A DNA stretch of 13,261 nt, from the NCBI GenBank assembly GCA_030684755.1, contig JAUXXN010000026.1:1-13261 (forward strand). Direction: 5' to 3'. The notes below the pieces were generated by a model that ran no database searches, had not been told where the DNA came from, and worked only from the letters and a program-made list of their open reading frames with translations. This document shows, piece after piece, positions 4,753 through 12,034 of this stretch; within the stretch, counting starts at the first letter, position 1, and each line of letters starts with the position of its first letter. The position numbers were made by a program, and so were the translations under genes. This stretch comes from Hydrogenophaga sp. (GTDB lineage Bacteria; Pseudomonadota; Gammaproteobacteria; Burkholderiales; Burkholderiaceae_C).

Positions 4753-6063
4753 TCATGCACGGATCACGGGCATGTCTTCCCACCGGGTCGTGTACTGCGG
4801 GGTGCGCCGTTCCTGCTTCATGGCCCAACGCCGGCGGTCCCCTGCAAGCCCGGTGCTGGCGAGCAACACGGTGCCGCGGCCGTAGCGCCGGTTGATCTGA
4901 TCGAGTGTCCCCATCAACCCCCCCAGGTCCTTGTCCTGCTCAGGTTCCAGGTCCAGCTCATCCTGCTGAACTGAGTCCGGTTGCAGTTCGAGAAGCATCA
5001 CACCCGCCTTGGCGTACAGAAACCCGGGCTTGAAAATCTGAGTCAAGCCGGCCAGTGCGGCTTCCGCAATCAGGGTCGAGTCGGCCGTCGCGCGTCGCAT
5101 AGGAACGACGATGGACCCGCTGTATTGGGGGTCAGGTCGGAACGGGCTGGTCCTCACGAACGCATGAACCAGTTTGGCCAATCCATGCTGGCGACGCAGC
5201 TTCTCCCCTGCCCTGCTGGCGAACTCACTGATCGCCTCTTGCAGGTCAGCAAGCTCAGTCACTGGACGACCGAACGAGCGCGTGCACGCGATCTCCTGTT
5301 TGTCTGGGGCCACATCTTCCAGATCCACACATGACTGCCCCTGCAGCTCTCGCACCGTGCGCTCCAACACCACCGACCATCGGTTGCGCACGGTGGCCAG
5401 GTCCATCCGTGACAGCTGCAGAACGGTTTCAATCCCGGCTTGCTTGAGCTGGAATGAAATCCTCTTCCCCACGCCCCAGACCTCGTCCACCGCTGTGTTG
5501 GCCAGCACAGCCTCCAAGGCAGCACGGTCCAGACTGGCCAGGTTGCAGACCTGGGCCATCTCGGCGGGGTAACTGCCCGGCTTGCGTTCGGCGGTCTTGG
5601 CAATGTGGTTGGCCAGCTTGGCCAGGGTTTTTGTGGGCCCCAGTCCGATGCAGCAGGGAATACCCACCCACCGCAGCACACGCTCACGGATCGTTCGGCA
5701 ACGCTTGATCAGGTCCCCTCGAATGCCGCTCATGTCAACGAAGGACTCGTCGATGGAATAGATCTCCTGGCGGTGGCCCAGGCCGGCAACCAAGCTCATC
5801 ATCCGGTCACTGAGATCGCCGTACAGACAAAAATTCGCCGACAGTGCGACCAGTCCGTGTGTCTCCTGCAGGTGTTTGATCTTGAACCACGGAGCGCCCA
5901 TGGCGATACCCAGGGCCTTGGCTTCGTTGGAGCGCGCAATGGCACAGCCATCGTTGTTGGACAGCACGATGACGGGTTGACCGTTCAGGCTCGGTCTGAA
6001 CACCCTTTCGCACGACACATAGAAGTTGTTGCCATCCACGAGGGCATAGAGCGAAGTGACCAT
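4753..6063 (-). CDS. umuC: DNA polymerase V catalytic subunit UmuC (Y-family), 436 aa
   Basis: Carries out error-prone translesion synthesis with cleaved UmuD' during the SOS response. The palm-domain metal ligands are D10 in LYALVDGNNFYVSCERVF and D105/E106 in IYSIDESFVDMSG. The SNNDGCAIARSNEAKALGI motif (35-53), GIPCCIGLGPTKTLAKLANH and the helix-hairpin-helix part VDEVWGVGKRI follow. The little finger includes RSFGRPVTELADLQEAIS. Near the C-terminus, QQDELDLEP occupies the place of the beta-clamp motif (QLNLF in E. coli) but lacks the final Phe, so clamp binding may be weak. The ATG at 6063 is preferred over a TTG two codons earlier because AGGG lies 8 nt before it. It begins 9 bp after umuD, so the two are one operon. 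Confidence 0.97.
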   Translation of the reverse strand: MVTSLYALVDGNNFYVSCERVFRPSLNGQPVIVLSNNDGCAIARSNEAKALGIAMGAPWFKIKHLQETHGLVALSANFCLYGDLSDRMMSLVAGLGHRQEIYSIDESFVDMSGIRGDLIKRCRTIRERVLRWVGIPCCIGLGPTKTLAKLANHIAKTAERKPGSYPAEMAQVCNLASLDRAALEAVLANTAVDEVWGVGKRISFQLKQAGIETVLQLSRMDLATVRNRWSVVLERTVRELQGQSCVDLEDVAPDKQEIACTRSFGRPVTELADLQEAISEFASRAGEKLRRQHGLAKLVHAFVRTSPFRPDPQYSGSIVVPMRRATADSTLIAEAALAGLTQIFKPGFLYAKAGVMLLELQPDSVQQDELDLEPEQDKDLGGLMGTLDQINRRYGRGTVLLASTGLAGDRRRWAMKQERRTPQYTTRWEDMPVIRA

Positions 6064-6072
6064 GCGCAATCC

Positions 6073-6567
6073 CTACTCCCGCGCAAACGCACAGCACTTG
6101 AACTGCTTGAACGAAGCGAACACGACTCCCCAGACCTCCACCGTTTGCCCCTCGGTGGGGACGATGTCGGCAAAGGTGGGGTTGGCCGCCTTCAGCTTGA
6201 GACGGCCACCACGCATCCAGAGCTGCTTGCATGTGAACTCGTTGTCCACCACGGCGACCACGATGTGTCCGTGGACTGGCCTGACCGCCCGGTCCACCAG
6301 GACGACATCGCCATCAAAGATCCTCACGCCTTCCATGGAGTGCCCCCGGATGACCATGCTGTAGGTGGCCTGGGGATGGGTGACCAGGCGTTCGAGGATG
6401 TCGATGCGTTTGGCCTGGAAGTCCTCGGCCGGCGATGGAAACCCTGCATGCACAGGCGTCTCTAATGCCAACACCGAGATCGGAAACTGGCCCAGAGGAA
6501 TGGGTACCTCCCCAGCGAAAGGTCGCCCTCTTCCCTGCGCTTCTGCAAAATCGACAACACTGTTCAT
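6073..6567 (-). CDS. umuD: UmuD, self-cleaving SOS mutagenesis protein, 164 aa
   Basis: RecA-stimulated self-cleavage gives UmuD', the accessory subunit of polymerase V. The cleavage site is A41-G42 in HAGFPSPAED. The catalytic Ser is S77 in IRGHSMEG, and the Lys is K114 in EFTCKQL; their 37-residue spacing equals that of E. coli S60/K97. The N-terminal arm before the cut is about 17 residues longer than in E. coli, with a RGRGRP-like stretch. If a GTG at codon 32 were the start, the arm would be only about ten residues. The ATG at 6567 lies inside the LexA box, and the promoter predicts transcription starting on it, so the mRNA may be leaderless. umuC follows after 9 bp. Confidence 0.95.
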   Translation of the reverse strand: MNSVVDFAEAQGRGRPFAGEVPIPLGQFPISVLALETPVHAGFPSPAEDFQAKRIDILERLVTHPQATYSMVIRGHSMEGVRIFDGDVVLVDRAVRPVHGHIVVAVVDNEFTCKQLWMRGGRLKLKAANPTFADIVPTEGQTVEVWGVVFASFKQFKCCAFARE

Positions 6568-6577
6568 TCATCCAGTA
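6558..6577 (-). promoter_or_regulatory. LexA (SOS) box overlapping the umuD start codon
   Basis: The minus strand reads TACTGGATGAATGAACAGTG. It matches the enterobacterial consensus TACTGT-N8-ACAGTA in both outer arms (TACTG and ACAGT) with the correct 8-bp centre. It covers the end of the -10 box, the predicted transcription start and the ATG, so bound LexA would block the promoter directly. Confidence 0.88.
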
Positions 6578-6602
6578 TATTCTCGGTGTCGCGTTCTGCG
6601 AA
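6574..6602 (-). promoter_or_regulatory. umuDC promoter
   Basis: TTCGCA (6602-6597, 4/6 to -35), a 17-bp spacer and TATACT (6579-6574, 5/6 to -10). The -10 box is overlapped by the LexA box. The predicted +1 is about 6567, the A of the umuD ATG. Confidence 0.65.
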
Positions 6603-6696
6603 GAATCTTCGACCGCGCTGAGTGGCGGCAAGGGGCATGCGTGCAACGCCGCCCCTGAGGCAAACTGGTGATGAATCCACAACCTCGGAGGTCGTG

Positions 6697-7659
6697 ATGT
6701 GCTACTCGGCTCAGGTCTGGGCGGACTACAGGCGGTACGTGCGCGAATGGGGCGCCGACATTTCCATCAAGGAGTTCTTTGACCTGTTTTTCCGGCGTGC
6801 GGGTGGTGAGCGGGTGATCATTCCCCGCGCCATGGAAGCTTCTTTTGAAGACACCACAGGACCGGATGGTGAGCGCATTCGAGACCTCATCGAACAACAC
6901 CGCAACCAGCAGCGGCAACAGCTGCGCGATGACCTGGAAAAGCAGCAGCTTCGCCTTGCATCTGCAGAAAAGTCGCTGACCGTGAAAAGCACCAAGGTCG
7001 CCACTGAAAGCAAGCGCATCGCCGGCTCAAAAATCGCTGCAATCCAGAGGCGGTTGGATCAGTTGGACAACCCGGAACTTTTGCCCAGCGACTCGCGGAT
7101 TTTTCCGGGTAGCTACGCCCTGGTCATGGTTTCCATCGACGGGCATCGGCTGGTCCTACCCATGCGCTACCAGTGCCGTCCGGCCGGTAAGCCCGCTTCG
7201 TATGACATCCGTTTCCCGGGCACCTACAACGCGCGCAGAGACAACCTCGACGGGTTCTGGAGAGAGCAATTCGGGCATACCCACGGGGTACTGGTGGCAA
7301 ATGCGTTCTACGAAAACGTGCTGCTGCACCATGCCGAAGGACGTGATCTCAGGCCCGGAGAAGATCCGCGAATGGTGGTGGTGGAGTTCATGAGCGAACC
7401 ACCCCAAGAGTTGCTGTTGGCGTGCTTGTGGTCGCGGTGGACGGCACCAGGCGAGCCCGACCTGTTGTCGTTTGCACTCATCACGGACGACCCACCGCCC
7501 GAAGTAGCGGCCGCTGGTCATGATCGGTGTGTGATTGCATTGCGCCCAGAGAATCTGCACCTATGGCTCAACCCCGAGGAACAGGACACGGGTAGCCTGC
7601 TCGCGCTGCTGGATGATCGACCGCCACATCTGCACTTTGTGCATTCACGGGCGACCTGA
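6697..7659 (+). CDS. SRAP-domain protein (YedK/HMCES family), long form with central coiled coil, 320 aa
   Basis: SRAP proteins form a covalent thiazolidine link to abasic sites in single-stranded DNA through Cys2, which shields them during replication. Cys2 is exposed in MCYSAQ once Met is removed. The other active-site residues fit YedK N75, E105 and H160: N178 in PGTYNARRDN, E206 in NAFYENV, and H275 in AAGHDRCVIAL. At 320 aa it is about 100 residues longer than YedK. The extra part, around residues 55-125, is Gln/Glu/Lys-rich (IEQHRNQQRQQLRDDLEKQQ onward) and looks like a coiled coil. The start at 6697 is set by GGAGG 8 nt upstream and by the need for Cys2; the frame opens 25 codons earlier. 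It diverges from umuDC, which fits a damage-response role. I see no second LexA box. Confidence 0.93.
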   Translation: MCYSAQVWADYRRYVREWGADISIKEFFDLFFRRAGGERVIIPRAMEASFEDTTGPDGERIRDLIEQHRNQQRQQLRDDLEKQQLRLASAEKSLTVKSTKVATESKRIAGSKIAAIQRRLDQLDNPELLPSDSRIFPGSYALVMVSIDGHRLVLPMRYQCRPAGKPASYDIRFPGTYNARRDNLDGFWREQFGHTHGVLVANAFYENVLLHHAEGRDLRPGEDPRMVVVEFMSEPPQELLLACLWSRWTAPGEPDLLSFALITDDPPPEVAAAGHDRCVIALRPENLHLWLNPEEQDTGSLLALLDDRPPHLHFVHSRAT

Positions 7660-7762
7660 AGTCGTCAAATCATTCCGTTTGCACCACCACTCGCCACCAC
7701 CTTGGGCAAACCAGTTCAAGCATACGATCAGTTCATCTCACTACTGCGCAAAACAACTTCGC

Positions 7763-8182
7763 ATGCCCACACTCGAAAAAGCTCTGGAACTCGCTGCCAC
7801 GCACCACGCGGGCCAACTCGACAAGGCGGGAGAACCGTACATCCTGCATGTGCTGCGCGTGATGCACACCGTGGAAGGCATCAAGGCGAAGACTGTGGCT
7901 GCAATGCACGACTTGCTTGAGGACACCAAGGTGACCGAGCAGGATCTGCGTGACGCGGGCTTCGATGCGGAAATTGTTGATGCCGTACTGGCGCTGACCA
8001 AGGGGCCGAAAGAAACGCGCATTGAAGCCGCCAAGCGAGCCAAGATCAATTCGCTGGCACGGGAGGTCAAGCTGGCAGATAACGCCGACAACATGGACCT
8101 CACGCGCTTGGTGGACCCGACAGAGAAGGACATGCTACGCATGCACGAGTACGTCCTGGTGCGAAAGCTTTTGCTCAGCTGA
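7763..8182 (+). CDS. Small HD-domain phosphohydrolase, RelA/SpoT-hydrolase (Mesh1-like) type, 139 aa
   Basis: The layout is that of the metal-dependent ppGpp 3'-pyrophosphohydrolase domain: HHAGQLDKAGEPYILHVLRV (14-33), HDLLED (49-54, the HDxxED motif) and KLADNADNMDL (103-113, the KxxDxxDN motif). There is no synthetase, TGS or ACT domain, so it could only degrade an alarmone or a related nucleotide. Small stand-alone members can also act on other substrates such as NADPH, so the substrate is open. The frame runs upstream into the SRAP gene, but the domain begins at the ATG at 7763. No clear Shine-Dalgarno is visible. It follows the SRAP gene by 103 bp on the same strand and may be co-transcribed with it. 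Confidence 0.85.
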   Translation: MPTLEKALELAATHHAGQLDKAGEPYILHVLRVMHTVEGIKAKTVAAMHDLLEDTKVTEQDLRDAGFDAEIVDAVLALTKGPKETRIEAAKRAKINSLAREVKLADNADNMDLTRLVDPTEKDMLRMHEYVLVRKLLLS

Positions 8183-8697
8183 AGCCGCTCTTCTGGCCCG
8201 CATTTTCCGGCCGCTCCGCCCTACTACACCCAAACGCTATCACTCGTCAACGACGGCAGTGCAGCGATTGGCGACGGTCGCGGCCGGGAACTGATTTGCC
8301 GGCGCATGGCACGAAGCTGTCATCGGCTTACTCGGCTGTGCGGCAGCATCTATGACCGGTATCGAGGGGGCTGCAGCCATCCAGCTTGGTAGGCCGCAGG
8401 TTACCCCGCCAAATCGCTGTCGAACGTCAGCCGCTCGCAGGCCAAAATCACGCTGTCGACTCCTTGCTGGCGCTCAAGCTCAGCAAGACTGGCCATTCGT
8501 GGTCAGTCATTGCCGGCCATTGTGGAGGCGTCGCCGTCAACATCCGGCGTGAGATCGGCTGCCATTTGTTCAACCTGAGTCCGCAGGACTGCACGTCGGA
8601 CATGAAAAGGTGCGCCGCGCACCAACTGCTGCGACCCATGCCAACTTTGACAGACCTAATACCGTATCTAGGTGGCGCCTTCGAGAAAGGCGTTGGA
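8183..8697. other. 515-bp gap without a recognisable intact gene
   Basis: The gap lies between convergent genes. Open frames on both strands are short and have no credible ribosome site. On the minus strand, a 31-residue frame from 8496 to 8401 (ASLAELERQQGVDSVILACE and on) faintly resembles the C-terminal part of Asp/Glu-racemase-like proteins. A piece in another frame nearby (SIPVIDAAAQ) could continue it, so a decayed gene is conceivable but not shown. A short GCCTT-N5-AAGGC hairpin just after the dadA stop lacks a T-run. Confidence 0.4.
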
Positions 8698-9957
8698 TTA
8701 ACTCAGAGCGGTCACTGGAAGGGCAATCGCCGCGCGTACTTTTCGTGCTTCCAGCACCTGCTCGGCCACCATATCGGCGGTGACCGCCGACAGCGTCCAC
8801 CCCAGATGCCCGTGCCCGGTGTTGTAGAACACGTTGGTGTGACGACCAGCGCCTACGCGGGGCATCATGTTGGGCAGCATGGGGCGCAGGCCGGCCCAAG
8901 GCACCACTTGGCGGGTGTTGATGCCAGGGAAGCACTGGTTCACCCAAGCGGTCAGCGGGCGAATGCGGTCGGCGCGAATGTCGCGGTTGGCGCCATTGAA
9001 CTCGGCGGTGCCGGCGATGCGGAAACGGTCCAGACCCAAGCGGCTGGTGACGAGTTTGGTTTCATCGTCGAGCAGGCTCACAGTGGGCGCCGATTGCTGG
9101 CTCTGCTCATCGGGCAGGTTGACCGTGATGGAATAGCCTTTGACCGGATAGACGTTGACCCGATCGCCTAGCTGGGCGGCGAAGTCGCGGCTGCCCACAC
9201 CGGCGCAGACCACCAAGCCATCAAAGGTCCGCGAGTGTGCTCCTTCGACATCGTGGGCGGTGACAATGGCCTGAGTGCCATCGCTGTGCAAGTTCGTCAC
9301 ATCTTGACCGTAGAGGCATTTCACTCCCAGTCGCTCAGCTGCGGCTGCGAGGCCCACAGTGAACTTGTGGATATCGCCGGTAGCATCGCTTTCGGTGTAA
9401 AAACCGCCGTAATAGGTGCCGGCCAATGTGGGCTCGATGGCGCGCATTTCTTCGGGCGTGACCGCGCGGCGGGGGAGACCGCCGAGGGCCAACATCTTGG
9501 AAACTTCAGCCGCGTGGTTGAAACCCTTTTTGTCGCGGTAGATGTGCAGGATGCCCTGTCGTTTCAAGTCGAAGTCCACGCCTTCGGCTTCGGCCCAGGC
9601 AAACAAGTGGTCGCGCGCGGCGATGGCCAGCTTCGTGGTTGCGATCGTGTTTTCGCGGTAGTTCGGGATGTTGGCGATGAACTCGGCGAACCACGAAATC
9701 TTGTGCCAGCTGGGTTTGGGGTTCACCAGCAAGGGAGCGTCGTTTTTCAGCATCCACTTCAGGCCCTTGAGGATGGTGGAGGTGTGGTTCCAGACCTCGG
9801 CGTTGGAGGCTGAGAGCTGGCCGCCGTTGGCGAACGAAGTCTCCATCGCAGCGTAGCGATGCTGCTCGAACAGGGTGACGGCAAAGCCGCGCTTGGCCAG
9901 CGCGTAGGCGGTGGTGACACCGGTAATGCCACCACCGATGACGGCGATTGATTTCAT
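8698..9957 (-). CDS. dadA: DadA-like FAD-dependent D-amino-acid dehydrogenase, 419 aa
   Basis: Oxidises D-amino acids (in some relatives also glycine) to the 2-oxo acid and ammonia, passing electrons to the respiratory chain. The N-terminus is a Rossmann FAD site (IAVIGGGITGVTTAYALAKR), with an acidic residue ending strand 2 (LFEQHRYAAMETSFANGGQL). The SFANGGQLSAS stretch, the VYPVKGYSITV segment and the C-terminal GLRPMLPNMMPRVG followed by NVFYNTGHGHLGWTLS are hallmarks of DadA. Where DadA often has EPWA, this protein has AEVWNH, so substrate range may differ. The ATG at 9957 has GGAGC 8 nt upstream, and its GG can be paired by the riboswitch platform. It lies downstream of a TRAP operon on the same strand and is preceded by a tandem glycine riboswitch, so glycine is a likely inducer and perhaps a substrate. 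Confidence 0.93.
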   Translation of the reverse strand: MKSIAVIGGGITGVTTAYALAKRGFAVTLFEQHRYAAMETSFANGGQLSASNAEVWNHTSTILKGLKWMLKNDAPLLVNPKPSWHKISWFAEFIANIPNYRENTIATTKLAIAARDHLFAWAEAEGVDFDLKRQGILHIYRDKKGFNHAAEVSKMLALGGLPRRAVTPEEMRAIEPTLAGTYYGGFYTESDATGDIHKFTVGLAAAAERLGVKCLYGQDVTNLHSDGTQAIVTAHDVEGAHSRTFDGLVVCAGVGSRDFAAQLGDRVNVYPVKGYSITVNLPDEQSQQSAPTVSLLDDETKLVTSRLGLDRFRIAGTAEFNGANRDIRADRIRPLTAWVNQCFPGINTRQVVPWAGLRPMLPNMMPRVGAGRHTNVFYNTGHGHLGWTLSAVTADMVAEQVLEARKVRAAIALPVTALS

Positions 9958-9964
9958 GTGGGAA

Positions 9965-10029
9965 GCTCCAAACGTCAGAGGTGTTGGGTGCACCGCGCAA
10001 TATGCGTGACACACGCCCCCTCTGTTTGG
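9965..10029 (-). promoter_or_regulatory. Expression platform of the glycine riboswitch (SD-masking stem)
   Basis: In the mRNA, CCAAACAGAGG (10029-10019) at the 3' side of aptamer 2 can pair with CCTCT-GAC-GTTTGG (9981-9968), whose last GG belongs to the dadA ribosome site GGAGC. The same CAGAG can instead close aptamer 2 with CTCTG upstream. Glycine binding should favour the second pairing and free the ribosome site, an ON switch acting on translation. No T-run is present, so termination is unlikely. Confidence 0.6.
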
Positions 10030-10210
10030 AACCTGAGAGATTCACCACCCCGCGGGGGGAATGGCTTGCTCCTGCGGTGGGCCAGGAGACGAATCCTGGC
10101 CGCTCTTCAGAGTTGTGATGCATTGTAGATCGGTCCTTTTGCCTGAGAGTTTCCGGGGCGGTTGCTCCTTCGGCGCTGGCCTGCGTGGCAGGTCAGTCTC
10201 TCCCGATCGA
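10019..10210 (-). ncRNA. Tandem glycine riboswitch
   Basis: Both aptamers are recognisable on the minus strand. Aptamer 1 (about 10208-10131) has CGGGAGAGAC, GCCGAAGGAGCAACC, AAACTCTCAGGCAAAAGGAC. Aptamer 2 (about 10113-10020) has CTCTGAAGAGCGG, an extra stem GGCCAGGA/TCCTGGCC, CCGCAGGAGCAAGCC and GAATCTCTCAGGTTCC. A short linker joins them, as in classical cooperative glycine switches. It begins about 20 bp after the dctM stop and ends about 60 nt before the dadA ATG. I find no convincing promoter in the 20 bp, so the RNA either begins inside dctM or is part of the TRAP transcript. Confidence 0.95.
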
Positions 10211-10230
10211 CTGCGTGATTGTCGCTTAAC

Positions 10231-11523
10231 TTACCGCATCCATTGCACCAAAACCAGGCTGATGGAAGGGAATGCCACCAGGACCGCCAGGCGCAGCACG
10301 TCGACACCCACAAAGGGGAGCAGGCCGCGGAAGATGGTGCCCACCGGCACCTTGGGCAGGTTGGCTTTGAGCACAAACACATTCATGCCCACGGGCGGTG
10401 TGATGAGCCCGATTTCGGTGAGCACGACCACGATGATGCCGAACCAGATCAGGTCATAGCCCTGGGCCACCAGCGTGGGCAGGAACAGCGGTACAAAAAT
10501 CAGGATGATGGCCATCGCGTCCATGACGCAGCCCAGCAGCAAAAACACCGCCAGGATGGCCAGCAGAATGCCCAGCTTGGAGAGGCCCGAGTCGTTGATG
10601 AGGGACAGCAGTTCGTCGGCCAAGCCCGAGAAGCTGATGAACTGCGCAAACATCATGGCGCCGAACAGCACCACATAGAGCATGACCGAGGTCATGGCGG
10701 TTTCCTTCATCACCTCCATGAAGCGGCTCCAGCCCATGCGCCGCTGTGCCAGCGCAATCAGCAGCGCCATGCCGGCACCGATGCCGCCGGCTTCGGTGGC
10801 GGTGAACCAGCCTATGTACAGGCCGCCGATGATGAGCAGAAACAGCGCCACGAAGGGCCACACGCCAGCCAGCGACGCCCAGCGCTCGGCTGCCGAGACG
10901 CGTGCACCGCGCGGTGCGTGCTCGGGTTTGATCACGGCGATGGCGTAGATCACGCCCATGTACATGGCCAGGCCCAGCAAGCCCGGCAGCACGCCGGCGA
11001 TGAACAGCTCGCCGATGTTTTGCTGGGTCAGGATGCCGTAGATCATCAGGATGATCGAGGGTGGAATCAGGATGCCCAGCGTGCCCCCGGCCGCAATGGT
11101 GGCGGTGGCCAGCCGGTCCGAGTAGCCGTATTTCTGCATGCTCGGGTACGCCACCTTGGACATGGTGGCGGCGGTGGCAAAGCTCGATCCGCAAACCGCG
11201 CTGAAGCCCGCGCAGGTGACCATGGTGGCCAGCGCCAGGCCGCCGCGCACACTGCCCAAAAAGGCGTTGGCGGCGCGGAACAAATCCGCCGAAATACCGG
11301 TGCGCGACAACACGTTGCCCATCAGGATGAACAGCGGCACCACGGCCAGTTCATACGAGAAAGCGGCTTCGCTCAGCGTCATCGGCAACAGGGTGGCGGC
11401 CACGCCGAAGCTGTTGATGGCAGTGATGCCACCGATGGACACGGTCAGCAGCGCAATGCCCAGCGGCACGCGCAGGAAAGCCAGTAGCAGCACCAGGCCG
11501 AGACAGATCAGTCCGATGGTCAT
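10231..11523 (-). CDS. dctM: TRAP transporter large permease subunit (DctM type), 430 aa
   Basis: Forms the transport channel of a tripartite ATP-independent periplasmic transporter, driven by an ion gradient. The protein is almost entirely membrane segments (about 11-12), with family signatures LRVPLGIALL near the N-terminus, ELAVVPLFILMGNVLSRTGI, the GFSAVCGSSFATAATMSKVA loop, and GGTLGILIPPSIILMIYGIL. The C-terminal half has GCVMDAMAIILIFVPLFLPT and the TEIGLITPPVGMNVFVLKA motif. The ATG at 11523 has GAGGAA eight bases upstream and overlaps the dctQ stop by four bases (ATGA), which indicates translational coupling. Length is normal. A glycine riboswitch for dadA starts directly after its stop. 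Confidence 0.95.
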   Translation of the reverse strand: MTIGLICLGLVLLLAFLRVPLGIALLTVSIGGITAINSFGVAATLLPMTLSEAAFSYELAVVPLFILMGNVLSRTGISADLFRAANAFLGSVRGGLALATMVTCAGFSAVCGSSFATAATMSKVAYPSMQKYGYSDRLATATIAAGGTLGILIPPSIILMIYGILTQQNIGELFIAGVLPGLLGLAMYMGVIYAIAVIKPEHAPRGARVSAAERWASLAGVWPFVALFLLIIGGLYIGWFTATEAGGIGAGMALLIALAQRRMGWSRFMEVMKETAMTSVMLYVVLFGAMMFAQFISFSGLADELLSLINDSGLSKLGILLAILAVFLLLGCVMDAMAIILIFVPLFLPTLVAQGYDLIWFGIIVVVLTEIGLITPPVGMNVFVLKANLPKVPVGTIFRGLLPFVGVDVLRLAVLVAFPSISLVLVQWMR

Positions 11524-12008
11524 GATGGAAGTTCCTCGGTGTGGGATTCGGCGTGCGGTGCTGCTGTAAACAGCGCCAGCAGGGAAGCCAGTGCGGTGGT
11601 GATGGCGATGAAGGTGTACATCCAGGCGCGCGGGATCATCAGCGCCGGGCTGATCTCGTTGATCTGCCGCGCCTCTTCGATGGCCAGGTAGTACTCCCAG
11701 GCAATCAAGCCCAGCACGGCGGCGATCAGCAGGTCCACCGCCTTGTGCCACAGGCGCCAGCGCGGCTGCAGCAACCAGTGGTCAAACAGGTCGATGCTCA
11801 GGTGGCCGCGGCGGGCCGTGAGCAGTGGCAGACCCGCAAAAATGATGACGGCCATGAGGTGCTCGGTGATGTCGTTGGCGCCAAACACCGGGGTGTTGAA
11901 GAGGCGCCGCCCCACCACGTCGGTGAAGGTCAGCGCCACCATGGCCGACAGCATGAGCACCAGCAACAGGCTCACCGCCCGCTGGATGCCTTGTTCAAAG
12001 GGTTTCAT
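11520..12008 (-). CDS. dctQ: TRAP transporter small permease subunit (DctQ type), 162 aa
   Basis: The small membrane partner of DctM. Four membrane segments are visible at about residues 10-32, 48-66, 88-108 and 127-147. They are separated by the family's FTDVVGRRLFNTPVFGANDI loop and the conserved RRGHLSIDLFDHWL stretch. The start at 12008 is preceded by GGAGAA about 8 nt upstream. The stop overlaps the dctM start by 4 bp, and dctP ends 26 bp upstream, so dctP-dctQ-dctM form one operon in the usual order. Confidence 0.93.
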   Translation of the reverse strand: MKPFEQGIQRAVSLLLVLMLSAMVALTFTDVVGRRLFNTPVFGANDITEHLMAVIIFAGLPLLTARRGHLSIDLFDHWLLQPRWRLWHKAVDLLIAAVLGLIAWEYYLAIEEARQINEISPALMIPRAWMYTFIAITTALASLLALFTAAPHAESHTEELPS

Positions 12009-12034
12009 GGCCGTGTTCTCCGTTCAGTCGCGGC

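Noticed and set aside
5605..6465. A 286-codon plus-strand frame
   Set aside because: Antisense to umuC and umuD; no homology pattern, and it spans the umuD-umuC junction.
10219..11487. A 422-codon plus-strand frame full of His, Gln and Gly
   Set aside because: Antisense shadow of dctM and of the riboswitch in GC-rich DNA; the minus-strand DctM protein has clear family motifs.
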